Of a DNA stretch of 64,000 bases, positions 54,310 to 61,858 are shown in pieces. A model generated the notes under the pieces. The model did no database searches. It saw only the letters and a list, made by a program, of their open reading frames with translations, and was not told where the DNA came from. The stretch lies in assembly GCA_963741995.1 (NCBI GenBank), contig CAVUKI010000006.1, forward strand, positions 186,001 to 250,000. Reading direction: 5' to 3'. The position numbers and the translations under genes were made by a program. Numbering within the stretch: position 1 is the stretch's first letter; every line of letters begins with the position of its first letter. This DNA is from Bog-473 sp963741995 (lineage in GTDB: Bacteria > Actinomycetota > Acidimicrobiia > Acidimicrobiales > RAAP-2).

Positions 54310-56223
54310 ATGAACCCCATGAGCCAGCGCATCGAGGATTACGCCGTCATCGGAGATCTCCACACGGCTGCCCTGGTGGGCATCGACGGCTCAATCGACT
54401 GGTTGTGCCTGCCTCATTTCGACTCTCCGTCGTGCTTCGCCCGGATGCTCGGCAACGAGGACCACGGATTTTGGAGGATCGCTCCCGCCGGAGGACCTTC
54501 AGCCATCCTCGCCACCCGGCGCTGGTACCGCCCGGACACCCTCGTCGTCGAGACCGAGTACGACACCGTCGCCGGGACGGTACGTGTGACGGATTGCATG
54601 CCGGTGCGGGACGGCTATCCGCACCTGGTTCGTGCGGTCGAGGGCGTGAGCGGCAACGTCGACATGCGCATGGAACTGGCGGTCCGCTTCGACTACGGCG
54701 AGGTCGTGCCCTGGGTCACCTCACACGACGGATTGACCCGTCTGACCGCCGGACCGGACTCGGTGGCGCTCTGGCACCGGGTGGACGCAGTGGGAGAGGA
54801 CATGCGCACGGTGGCCGACTTCACGGTCACCGAGAACCAGCGCGTCCCGTTCACGCTGGTGTGGCATCCCTCGAACGAAGAGCCACCGCCACCGCTCGAC
54901 AGCTACTACGCGGTGCACCTGACCGAGGCCTACTGGACGGAATGGGCGACCCAGTGCTGCTACGAGGGGCCGTACAAAGACGCCGTGGTGCGCTCCCTCA
55001 TCACGCTGAAAGCGCTGACGTACAACCCGACGGGCGGCATCGTGGCCGCGGCCACCACCTCGCTGCCCGAGGCGCTCGGGGGCAATCGCAACTGGGACTA
55101 CCGCTTCTGCTGGCTCCGCGACGCCACCCTCACCCTCGAGTCGCTGATGCGCGGTGGCTACCACACCGAGGCCCTCGCCTGGCGCAATTGGCTGCTGCGC
55201 GCCGTGGCGGGGGACGTCTCGAGGCTCCAGATCATGTACGGGCCGGGAGGAGAGCGCCGGCTGGACGAATGGGAGGCCGACTGGCTCCCGGGCTACGAGA
55301 GCTCCGCCCCGGTCCGGATCGGGAACGCCGCCTCCGGGCAGTTCCAGCTCGATGTCTACGGCGAGGTCATGTCGGCCCTGTATTCGTCGGCCAAGGCCGA
55401 GGGGGTGCAGAGCCGATCCTCCTGGGGCCTGCAGAAACAGCTGGTCGGGTACCTCGAGACCGGGTGGAAGGAGCCCGACGACGGCATCTGGGAGGTGCGG
55501 GGCCCGCGACGGCACTTCACCCACTCCAAGGTCATGGCGTGGGTCGCGGTCGACCGGGCGGTGCGCACGCTGGAGGAGTGGCCCGACCTCGACGGGCCCC
55601 TCGAGACCTGGCGCTCGCTCCGGGACGACATCTTCAGCGAGGTCTGCGCCAAGGGCTTCAACAAGGATGTGGGTGCCTTCACCCAGTACTACGGGTCGGA
55701 CACGCTCGACGCCAGCGTGCTCATGGTCCCTCTCGTCGGCTTCCTGCCGCCCACCGACCCACGAGTGGTGAGCACGGTGGAGGCGGTACAGCGGGAGCTC
55801 ATGGACCATGGCTTCGTCTTGCGGTACCGCACGAGCGACGATGGTGCCGTCGACGGGCTGACCGGGCGTGAGGGCGCCTTCCTGGCCTGTTCGTTCTGGA
55901 TGGTCGACTGCCTGCACATGATCGGGCGTGGGGAGGAGGCCGTTGAGCTCTTCGAGCGCTTGCTCGCGCTCCGCAACGATCTCGGACTGCTCTCGGAGGA
56001 GTACGACGCGCTGGCCGGCCGGCTCGTCGGCAACTTCCCCCAGGCCTTCTCGCACGTGTCTTTGATCAATTCGGCCTTCCGCCTCAGCGGCAGGGATCCG
56101 CTGGGCCTGGTCGACGATGGCTCCCGGCTCCTCGTGGACAACGCGCTCACGACAGAAACCATTGGCCGAACGAAACGTCTGGGTCGCGTCGGCGTGCGCC
56201 ATCGCGCCAGAACGGCACGCTGA
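54310..56223 (+). CDS. GH15 glycoside hydrolase, trehalase/glucoamylase-like
   Basis: This 637-residue enzyme resembles the mycobacterial GH15 trehalase. The N-terminal beta-sandwich begins RIEDYAVIGDLHTAALVGIDGSIDWLCLPHFDS. The catalytic (alpha/alpha)6 barrel includes GGNRNWDYRFCWLRDATLTLES and WEADWLPGYESSAPVRIGNAAS, the latter near the general acid Glu, and EEYDALAGRLVGNFPQAFSHV for the second Glu. It would cleave alpha-glucosidic bonds such as trehalose in the cytoplasm. ATG 54310 and ATG 54319 are both possible starts. Confidence 0.88.
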   Translation: MNPMSQRIEDYAVIGDLHTAALVGIDGSIDWLCLPHFDSPSCFARMLGNEDHGFWRIAPAGGPSAILATRRWYRPDTLVVETEYDTVAGTVRVTDCMPVRDGYPHLVRAVEGVSGNVDMRMELAVRFDYGEVVPWVTSHDGLTRLTAGPDSVALWHRVDAVGEDMRTVADFTVTENQRVPFTLVWHPSNEEPPPPLDSYYAVHLTEAYWTEWATQCCYEGPYKDAVVRSLITLKALTYNPTGGIVAAATTSLPEALGGNRNWDYRFCWLRDATLTLESLMRGGYHTEALAWRNWLLRAVAGDVSRLQIMYGPGGERRLDEWEADWLPGYESSAPVRIGNAASGQFQLDVYGEVMSALYSSAKAEGVQSRSSWGLQKQLVGYLETGWKEPDDGIWEVRGPRRHFTHSKVMAWVAVDRAVRTLEEWPDLDGPLETWRSLRDDIFSEVCAKGFNKDVGAFTQYYGSDTLDASVLMVPLVGFLPPTDPRVVSTVEAVQRELMDHGFVLRYRTSDDGAVDGLTGREGAFLACSFWMVDCLHMIGRGEEAVELFERLLALRNDLGLLSEEYDALAGRLVGNFPQAFSHVSLINSAFRLSGRDPLGLVDDGSRLLVDNALTTETIGRTKRLGRVGVRHRARTAR

Positions 56224-56245
56224 CGGTCTTGGGGGTGAACGGGTC

Positions 56246-57265
56246 GTGAGTGGGACGCACGAACATGGCGGCCGAGGCCACCGCCACGCCGATGCCGGCC
56301 TGCACGTCCACGACCCGGCCAGTGGCGACGCCATTCCCGCCGTGCCTCCGCCGCGCCCCATTGCGGCCGGGGTGCTCGAGATCGACACGAGGCTCGGAGG
56401 CTGGGAGCGGGTCACGGCCGGCTACCTGATTGAGGGGCCGGCTCCCGTGCTGATTGAGACGGGGAGCCAGACCTCAGTGCCGATCCTGCTTGCCGCGCTG
56501 GACCAGATCGGAGTCGGTCCTGGCGAGTTGGCCGGTGTCGCCGTGACGCACATTCACCTCGATCATGCAGGCGGCGTGGGCGATGTCGCCCGTGCTTTCC
56601 CGGCGGCGAAGGTCTATGTCCACGAGAAGGGAGCCAGGCACCTGGCCGACCCGACGCGCCTCATCGACTCCGCCGCGCGCGTCTACGGCCCCCTCCTCGA
56701 CTCCCTCTACGGTCGCCTCGACCCCACGCCGCCGGAGCGTCTCCACGTCCTCGGCGACGGGGAGGAGATTGAAGTAGGACCGGGACGCAGCCTTGTGGTG
56801 GTGGATTCACCGGGACACGCCAAGCATCACCTGGGCCTGCATGACTCGTTGAGCGGCGTGCTCTTCGCCGGTGATGCGGTCGGCGTCAAGCTGCCAGACG
56901 GCGGGGTCCTGCGACCCTCGACGCCGCCGCCCGACTTCGACCTGGCTCAGGCACTGACGTCCCTGGCCAAGTTCGCCGCCCGGCGCCCGACGGGCATTGC
57001 CCTGGCGCACTACGGCCTTCTCGAGCAGCCGGAAGAACTCCTGGCCGAGGCCGATGAGACCCTGCGCCTCTGGGCCGAGACGGCGGAGAAGGCCTATCGC
57101 GAGGGAACCGACATCGCCGATGCCCTCGCGGATCGGTTCGACCCGCTCCTGGGTGACATCGACGCGGCGCACAAGGAGAAGCTGGACATCATGAACGGCG
57201 TCCACTCCAACGCCGCGGGGTTCCGCAGGTGGCTCGAGGGTCGGGACGCCTCGACCTCGATCTGA
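56246..57265 (+). CDS. Metallo-beta-lactamase-fold hydrolase
   Basis: This 339-residue protein has the motif THIHLDHAGG (HxHxDH), then SPGHAKHHLGL and FAGDAVGVKLPDG and a final ALAHYGLLEQ His. All the metal ligands of a glyoxalase II-like MBL are present. A His-rich N-terminus (HEHGGRGHRHADAGLHVHD) precedes the domain and could bind extra metal. GTG 56246 is the likely start. The substrate is unknown, perhaps a thioester or lactone. Confidence 0.82.
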   Translation: MSGTHEHGGRGHRHADAGLHVHDPASGDAIPAVPPPRPIAAGVLEIDTRLGGWERVTAGYLIEGPAPVLIETGSQTSVPILLAALDQIGVGPGELAGVAVTHIHLDHAGGVGDVARAFPAAKVYVHEKGARHLADPTRLIDSAARVYGPLLDSLYGRLDPTPPERLHVLGDGEEIEVGPGRSLVVVDSPGHAKHHLGLHDSLSGVLFAGDAVGVKLPDGGVLRPSTPPPDFDLAQALTSLAKFAARRPTGIALAHYGLLEQPEELLAEADETLRLWAETAEKAYREGTDIADALADRFDPLLGDIDAAHKEKLDIMNGVHSNAAGFRRWLEGRDASTSI

Positions 57266-57318
57266 GGCACGGCCATGCCGGAGCTCGCACTCGCGGGCCG
57301 GCGCCCAGGCCAGGCCGG

Positions 57319-57591
57319 TCAGACGACCAGCTTGGCCCGCAGCTCCTCCTGGCGGACTTCGAAGTCGTCGAGAGAGATTCGGCCCTCTGCCAGGTCCTCG
57401 TGCAGTGCGGCGAACTCCTCGAGTAGACGCGTCTGGTCCACCTCGTCGGCCGAAAGGGACGGGGTGGCCTGCTCGTTTGCCACCGCCTTGTCCTCCTTGC
57501 GCGAAATGCGGTCGTCCATCTTCGCCTTGGCCCGGTCCTTCTTGGCCTGGTCGCGCTGCAATTTTCCAAATGTCGAACGTGCGCGTGCCAC
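57319..57591 (-). CDS. Small basic/acidic coiled-coil protein
   Basis: This 90-residue protein has a Lys/Arg-rich helix (GKLQRDQAKKDRAKAKMDDRIS) and an acidic SHOCT-like tail (LLEEFAALHEDLAEGRISLDDFEVRQEELRAKL). GTG 57591 is preceded by AAAGGAG at 5 bases, a strong ribosome site. It lies about 110 bases from the tRNA-Ser (CGA) gene on the same strand. Function unknown. Confidence 0.7.
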   Translation of the reverse strand: MARARSTFGKLQRDQAKKDRAKAKMDDRISRKEDKAVANEQATPSLSADEVDQTRLLEEFAALHEDLAEGRISLDDFEVRQEELRAKLVV

Positions 57592-57701
57592 GATCACTCC
57601 TTTCCGGCCGCTTGGGAGCGGCCAGGTCCTGCCGACATGGCGCTTGCCCTGCCGATGTTCTTGCCGCACCCGCCTGTGCGGTGGGCCTCTTCGGCCCCGA
57701 G

Positions 57702-57787
57702 CGGAGGAGGTGGGATTTGAACCCACGGTACCCATGAGGCACAACGGTTTTCGAGACCGTCCGATTCGGCCGCTCTCGCACTCCTCC
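57702..57787 (-). tRNA. tRNA-Ser(CGA)
   Basis: The 86-base gene, read on the minus strand, has a 7-bp acceptor stem GGAGGAG/CTCCTCC. The anticodon arm ACGGT-CTCGAAA-ACCGT contains anticodon CGA. A long variable arm of class II type and the T-arm GTGGGTTCAAATCCCAC complete it. Discriminator is G; CCA is not encoded. Confidence 0.95.
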
Positions 57788-57868
57788 GGGCGAGATGCTA
57801 CTCGCTCTGACCTGGTCCGGAACCTCGAGGAGCAGGTCCTCGAAGCGCGAGCGGCGCGAATGTGGAGG

Positions 57869-58360
57869 TCAGGAGGACGTGGGCAGGTGGGCGCCGCCGC
57901 CGGGAGCGGTCGGCGGCAGGGCGGCTCCATCCGACCGCTTCCCGGCGAAGAACGACGACAGCAGGTCGCCACACGCGGCGGCATCGACGCCACCCCTGAC
58001 GTCGAGCTCGTGATTGAGCCGCGGGTCGGCGCAGAGGTTGTAGAGCGTGCCGCAGGCTCCCGCCCGCGGGTCGCTCGCCCCGAAGACGATCCGACAGACC
58101 CTGGCTGCCACGAGGGCACCGGCGCACATGGGGCACGGCTCGAGCGTGACGACCAGGGTGAGCTCGGAGAGCCTCCACCCGCCCACGCCGGCGGCGGCGT
58201 CGCGCAGGGCCAGGATCTCGGCGTGCGCAGTCGGGTCGCCGGCCCCCTCTCGCTCGTTGTGGCGGGCCGAGACGACCTTCCCTCCGATCAGGGCGACCGC
58301 ACCGACGGGAACTTCACCCTCCAGCGCGGCCAGCCGTGCTTCGGACAGGGCCAACTCCAT
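57869..58360 (-). CDS. tadA: tRNA adenosine(34) deaminase TadA
   Basis: This 163-residue enzyme deaminates adenosine to inosine at the wobble position of tRNA-Arg(ACG). It shows the zinc/proton-shuttle motif HAE (H46, E48) and PCPMC (C76, C79). The substrate-binding VPVGAVAL and FGASDPRAGACGTLYNL are family marks. ATG 58360 fits the start. The C-terminal about 25 residues after SFFAGKR are Gly/Pro-rich and variable. It lies between a tRNA-Ser gene and the paired membrane proteins, in the informational block that also has ffs, dnaX and recR. Confidence 0.93.
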   Translation of the reverse strand: MELALSEARLAALEGEVPVGAVALIGGKVVSARHNEREGAGDPTAHAEILALRDAAAGVGGWRLSELTLVVTLEPCPMCAGALVAARVCRIVFGASDPRAGACGTLYNLCADPRLNHELDVRGGVDAAACGDLLSSFFAGKRSDGAALPPTAPGGGAHLPTSS

Positions 58361-58391
58361 GGCCGCCTCGTCGCTCAGCGATGTGGTCGTG

Positions 58392-59009
58392 TCAGCCGTC
58401 GTGATGCCCCAGGACAGGGGTGGGGAAGAACCGGGACGTCGACGGACCGGACAGCCCGGAACGCGCCAGGTGACCTGGGCTCAGTTCTCCTTCCAGCGTG
58501 CCGAGAGCGTTCTGCAGTTGCGTGGCGTCCCGGCCGAATTGCTCGAAGTACGCGCCCAGACGAAGGGACGGCAACCCGTTGATCGTGCTCAGGAACTGCA
58601 CGTCGCTGGTGACCAGCGCAGCAGCAGTGACGGCAGCCCTTCGGGCCGCCGTGGGCGCGTGGGTTCGCGCCAGCACCGTCTTGTAGTCCTGCAGGGATGC
58701 GACGTAGGGGTTGATCACCGGGGCCACTTTTGTGACTGTGGGGAAACCAGTCATCGTGTCTAACTTCGAGCGCGCCGCCGTCGTGGCGCCGTCGGCGGCC
58801 CGGGTGGCCGTCTGCATGCGGCTGGCAACAGAAGTGGAGACGGCTGAAGTCGATGCCGTCGCTGAACCCGTGGTCGCGTTTGTCGACTGGCGGCGCAGGA
58901 CCAAAATGACCGTCACGGCGACGAGGACAACGCACAGACATGCCAGCACAATGGTGACCGTGAGGGCACGGCTCCGCCGGCTCCGCCGGGATCCCGCTCC
59001 GAAATGCAC
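58392..59009 (-). CDS. Single-pass membrane protein, C-terminal part of a gene split by a stop
   Basis: The frame starts GTG 59009 (MHFGAGSRRSRRSRAL), with one membrane helix (ALTVTIVLACLCVVLVAVTVI) and an outer domain (about 60-180) that clearly matches the last 110 residues of the protein at 59517. Shared marks are DGATTAARSKLDTMTGFPT and INPYVASLQDYKTVL, with a repeat of FLSTINGLPSLRLGAYFEQFGRDATQLQNAL. The frame upstream to 59081 continues in phase and is joined to the frame at 59082-59483 through one TGA codon (59084-59082). Paralogue comparison shows these are one gene. Function unknown. Confidence 0.68.
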   Translation of the reverse strand: MHFGAGSRRSRRSRALTVTIVLACLCVVLVAVTVILVLRRQSTNATTGSATASTSAVSTSVASRMQTATRAADGATTAARSKLDTMTGFPTVTKVAPVINPYVASLQDYKTVLARTHAPTAARRAAVTAAALVTSDVQFLSTINGLPSLRLGAYFEQFGRDATQLQNALGTLEGELSPGHLARSGLSGPSTSRFFPTPVLGHHDG

Positions 59010-59081
59010 GGGCCGACCTGGCCGCGTCGTCTCGCCGGCGTATTCCCACGGCTCATCGGGTCGCGGCGCCGGGACCGATGT

Positions 59082-59483
59082 TCAATCCCAATTCGGGATC
59101 GGTGGAGGCACGACTTTCGTTGCGGGTTCCGGCAGCGTTGCCAGCTTCGGCGCGCCATTCGGCTCCGGCTCCCAGATTGCCTCCGGCGGTTGCTTAGTTT
59201 TGGGTCCCGCCGCCGACCGCGTCGCTGGTCCCGACGGCCCCTTCGTCGAGCCCGGGTCAGGAGCCGTGTCCCCACTGCGCCCGGGCTGCCCGCTGCGCCC
59301 TGACGCTGGCCCCTGCGCGGGGCGGCGGGCAGTGGCATCGGGACGCGCCCCATTCGGCCCGGGCGGCTGCGTCCCGGTGCCCGTCCGCTTCGTCCGCGTT
59401 GGTTCGGGGGCGTTGTCGTCGTTCAGCGGAGTGGGGGCATCAGCGGTAGCGATGGCCCCAGTATGCGAGGTCGGCACAACCAT
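59082..59483 (-). CDS. Proline-rich N-terminal part of the split membrane protein
   Basis: This 133-residue Pro/Thr/Gly/Ala-rich segment has no fold. It ends in IPNWD and a TGA at 59084-59082; the next codons in the same frame read TSVPAPRPDEPWEYAGETTRP and run into the membrane protein at 59009. The paralogue at 59517 has the matching PAEPWEV segment just before its own helix. The stop is therefore either a true nonsense mutation or a base error. Confidence 0.6.
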   Translation of the reverse strand: MVVPTSHTGAIATADAPTPLNDDNAPEPTRTKRTGTGTQPPGPNGARPDATARRPAQGPASGRSGQPGRSGDTAPDPGSTKGPSGPATRSAAGPKTKQPPEAIWEPEPNGAPKLATLPEPATKVVPPPIPNWD

Positions 59484-59516
59484 TGGAAAGTGCCCAGGCC
59501 AATACCCTTGGGGGCC

Positions 59517-60938
59517 TCAGGAGGCGGATGCCCGGACGTTCTGCTCGAGTGTGCTCAGGGTCGTTTGCAGCTGGGTGGCATCGCTGTCGAACTGCGCCAG
59601 GAAGGCGCCAAGCTGCTGGGGCGGCAGCCCGTCGATGGTGTCGAGGAACTTCAGATTCTGCCGCAATTGTGCCTCGGCACTGCTCGCCGCCGACTGGGCC
59701 GGTGCGGGCACGTTGGTCGCAGAAAGGAAGGCCTCGTACAGCTGCAGCGAGGAGATATACGGGTTGATCACCGCCTCGACGTTTGTTGGCGTGGGGAACG
59801 CCGCAAGCGACGTGAGCCCCACGCTGGCGGCGGTCGTCGCGGAGTCGACCGCGTCGGTAGCCGTTTGGATCCGGGCCGCACCCGAAGAGGACGAAACGGG
59901 AGGGGTGGCATGGGGCGGAGGGGTGACCTGGGCTGGCGGACCGGCGGTCGTCGTCGGATGGTGCATCGCTCGCACGGCCAAGGCGGCGGCAACGACCGCG
60001 AGGAACAGGCAGGCCAGCACGACGGTCGCGATGAAGACCCGGCTTCTCCGCTTCTTTACCTCGCCCTCGTCGTCAGTACGGATGAGGACGGGATCGGGAG
60101 CGAACTCGGCATGGACGCCGACCTCCCACGGCTCGGCCGGAGCCATGGCCCAAGTCGGCACCGCCTCGGATGACGGCATCGGAGGCCATTCCGTCGCCCC
60201 CACCGCCCCGGCAGTCGCCGCCGCCTCGGTGAAGGGACGCAGAGAGCGCTCTTCTGCGGGCTCGGGCTCGAACGGCGCCCCGTCCGGATCTGGTCGAACG
60301 GGCAGCGTTTGCTGCTCCTGCCCCAGCCACGGCTCCGATACAGGTTCCGTTTCGGCGACATCGGCGACATCGGCTTCGGCTGCTGCCTCTGATTCCAGGC
60401 CCGTTTCCCCCACGAACGGGGAGCCAGAACCCCACTCTGGTGTGGTCTCCCATATCGCTTCGGAATCAAGACCGCTCGCCGGCTCCGGCTCAGCGTCTGG
60501 CTCGAGCCCGGCCTCGAACGCCAGCCCGTCAAGGGGGTCCACGTCGACTTCGGGCTCGCGCGCTGCGTGCAACGCAGTGACGAATTCCACCGCCTCAGGC
60601 TCCAGTTCTGCGGCGACCAGTGTCTCCGACTCCTGGAGCGCAACGGGCGCTGGTTCCGTGTCTGCTGCCTGCTCTGGTTCCTCGACCGAGCGGCGCACCG
60701 TATCGACGATCCTGTCGTATGCGGCCCCGGCGCGCGTACCGCCTCCCGCTCCGTTCTCGGGCTCGGAGTCCTCGCGGAGCGCGGCCTCCCAATCGAAATC
60801 GGAGTCGTCGAGGTCGTCCTCGTCCTCGAGCGCGGCGGCCTCTGCGGCGACCTGAGCCTCGTCGGGATCGGGCAGGAACACGTCCCAGTCGAATTCGTCC
60901 TCACTCAGCTCAGAATCGCCAGTCAGATCGGTTGCCAT
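59517..60938 (-). CDS. Acidic single-pass membrane protein, paralogue of the split gene
   Basis: This 473-residue protein has a very acidic, disordered head (about 1-310, LSEDEFDWDVFLPDPDEAQV and many Glu/Asp/Pro-rich repeats), one membrane helix (VFIATVVLACLFLAVVAAALAV, about 325-345), and an outer helical domain of about 110 residues. That domain has INPYISSLQLYEAFLSAT and IDGLPPQQLGAFLAQFDSDATQLQ, shared with the adjacent protein. It precedes and is co-directional with the split gene, so the pair arose by tandem duplication. I recognise no family. Confidence 0.68.
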   Translation of the reverse strand: MATDLTGDSELSEDEFDWDVFLPDPDEAQVAAEAAALEDEDDLDDSDFDWEAALREDSEPENGAGGGTRAGAAYDRIVDTVRRSVEEPEQAADTEPAPVALQESETLVAAELEPEAVEFVTALHAAREPEVDVDPLDGLAFEAGLEPDAEPEPASGLDSEAIWETTPEWGSGSPFVGETGLESEAAAEADVADVAETEPVSEPWLGQEQQTLPVRPDPDGAPFEPEPAEERSLRPFTEAAATAGAVGATEWPPMPSSEAVPTWAMAPAEPWEVGVHAEFAPDPVLIRTDDEGEVKKRRSRVFIATVVLACLFLAVVAAALAVRAMHHPTTTAGPPAQVTPPPHATPPVSSSSGAARIQTATDAVDSATTAASVGLTSLAAFPTPTNVEAVINPYISSLQLYEAFLSATNVPAPAQSAASSAEAQLRQNLKFLDTIDGLPPQQLGAFLAQFDSDATQLQTTLSTLEQNVRASAS

Positions 60939-61226
60939 TTGTCCGTTCTCACGATCGGCCAGAGCCGCGGCCGATGTCGACGGCGCAGTTCCGCAAGGAG
61001 GGAGCCGCGATCACGGGATTTCCCCGCCCGTCGCATGCCGTCGCGATGGAGTGGTCCCGGGGCCGAGCCAAGGGGAGGCTGATGGGCGGAGCGCCCCCAG
61101 AAGCCGCGGGCGCGTCCGTACGGTAGGCGAGCGCGGTCAACCCACGAGGGGGCTCCGCGGCCTCGTGGTCGAGCCCTGGATCCACGTTGACCTATCGGTC
61201 GGATCCACACTCGGGTTGAGCCTGAG

Positions 61227-61311
61227 CGGAGGAGGTGGGATTTGAACCCACGGTTGGTTGCCCAACACACGATTTCCAGTCGTGCCGATTCGGCCGCTCT
61301 CGCACTCCTCC
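61227..61311 (-). tRNA. tRNA-Ser(GGA)
   Basis: The 85-base gene, read on the minus strand, shares its acceptor, D and T arms with the tRNA-Ser at 57702. The anticodon arm is CACGA-CTGGAAA-TCGTG, giving anticodon GGA. A long class II variable arm is present. Discriminator is G; CCA is not encoded. Confidence 0.95.
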
Positions 61312-61384
61312 GAGATTGCAGCCTGGTCAGGCTAACGGCCCGGCCAGACGGCGATGGCCCAAGTGAGCGTTGCCCTGGCCGGGA

Positions 61385-61440
61385 CTTATGAATTTACGTC
61401 ACCTAAATGTAACTTTTAGTTTCCCTAACGTTCACGTCTC
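61385..61440. other. AT-rich island in the 383-base gap before ffs
   Basis: This stretch is much richer in A and T than its surroundings (about 35-40% G+C against about 70%). It includes GTCACCTAAATGTAAC (61398-61413), an imperfect inverted repeat. The rest of the 61312-61694 gap has no gene signal. The island may be a promoter or protein-binding region for ffs and dnaX, or for the tRNA gene on the other strand. Confidence 0.5.
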
Positions 61441-61694
61441 GTAATCCTTGCCACCATTCATTGCGCGTGGCTTGACAGGGTCGGGTCGTGATCGGCGCTT
61501 TCGGATGGGACGCGGCGGGCCGAGTTGCGTGTGTGTTGGCGTCGGCGACCCGCTCCGGATCCAGACCTACTCCGTCCAATCCGAACCCGGTCGAGGCCGT
61601 CACCGGGGCGCGGACCCGGCGGCGTGCGCCGTCCTCGTCTTGGGGGCGGAACAGCCGGAGGCAACCCACTAGCCTTGACGTCGTTGCCGTCCCG

Positions 61695-61818
61695 ATGCTG
61701 GGTGCGGTGGCCGGGTCCTGCGCAACGGCCGCTCGTGAATCGAGTCAGGGTCGGAAGGCAGCAGCTCTCAGCGGGTATGGCCGGGTGCCGTAGCCAACCT
61801 GGCCGCCGCACCGAGCAC
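61695..61818 (+). ncRNA. ffs: Small signal recognition particle RNA (4.5S-type)
   Basis: The core AGTCAGGGTCGGAAGGCAGCA (from 61743) is the conserved SRP domain IV with a GGAA tetraloop and the asymmetric loop that binds Ffh. The upstream TCCTGCGCAACGG and downstream TATGGCCGGGTGCCGTAGCC match the E. coli 4.5S layout. The ends pair over a long helix: GGTGCGG (61701-61707) with CCGCACC (61806-61812), and continuing TGGCCGGG with CCTGGCCG. The exact ends are approximate. It sits between tRNA-Ser and dnaX, as in B. subtilis and many actinobacteria. Confidence 0.88.
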
Positions 61819-61858
61819 CGGGCGGCGCCGTCTGAGCGCATGGGTAGGCTCGGCCGCC

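Noticed and set aside
61472..61500. Promoter with a perfect TTGACA box before ffs
   Set aside because: No acceptable -10 box exists at 16-18 bases, so I do not call it.
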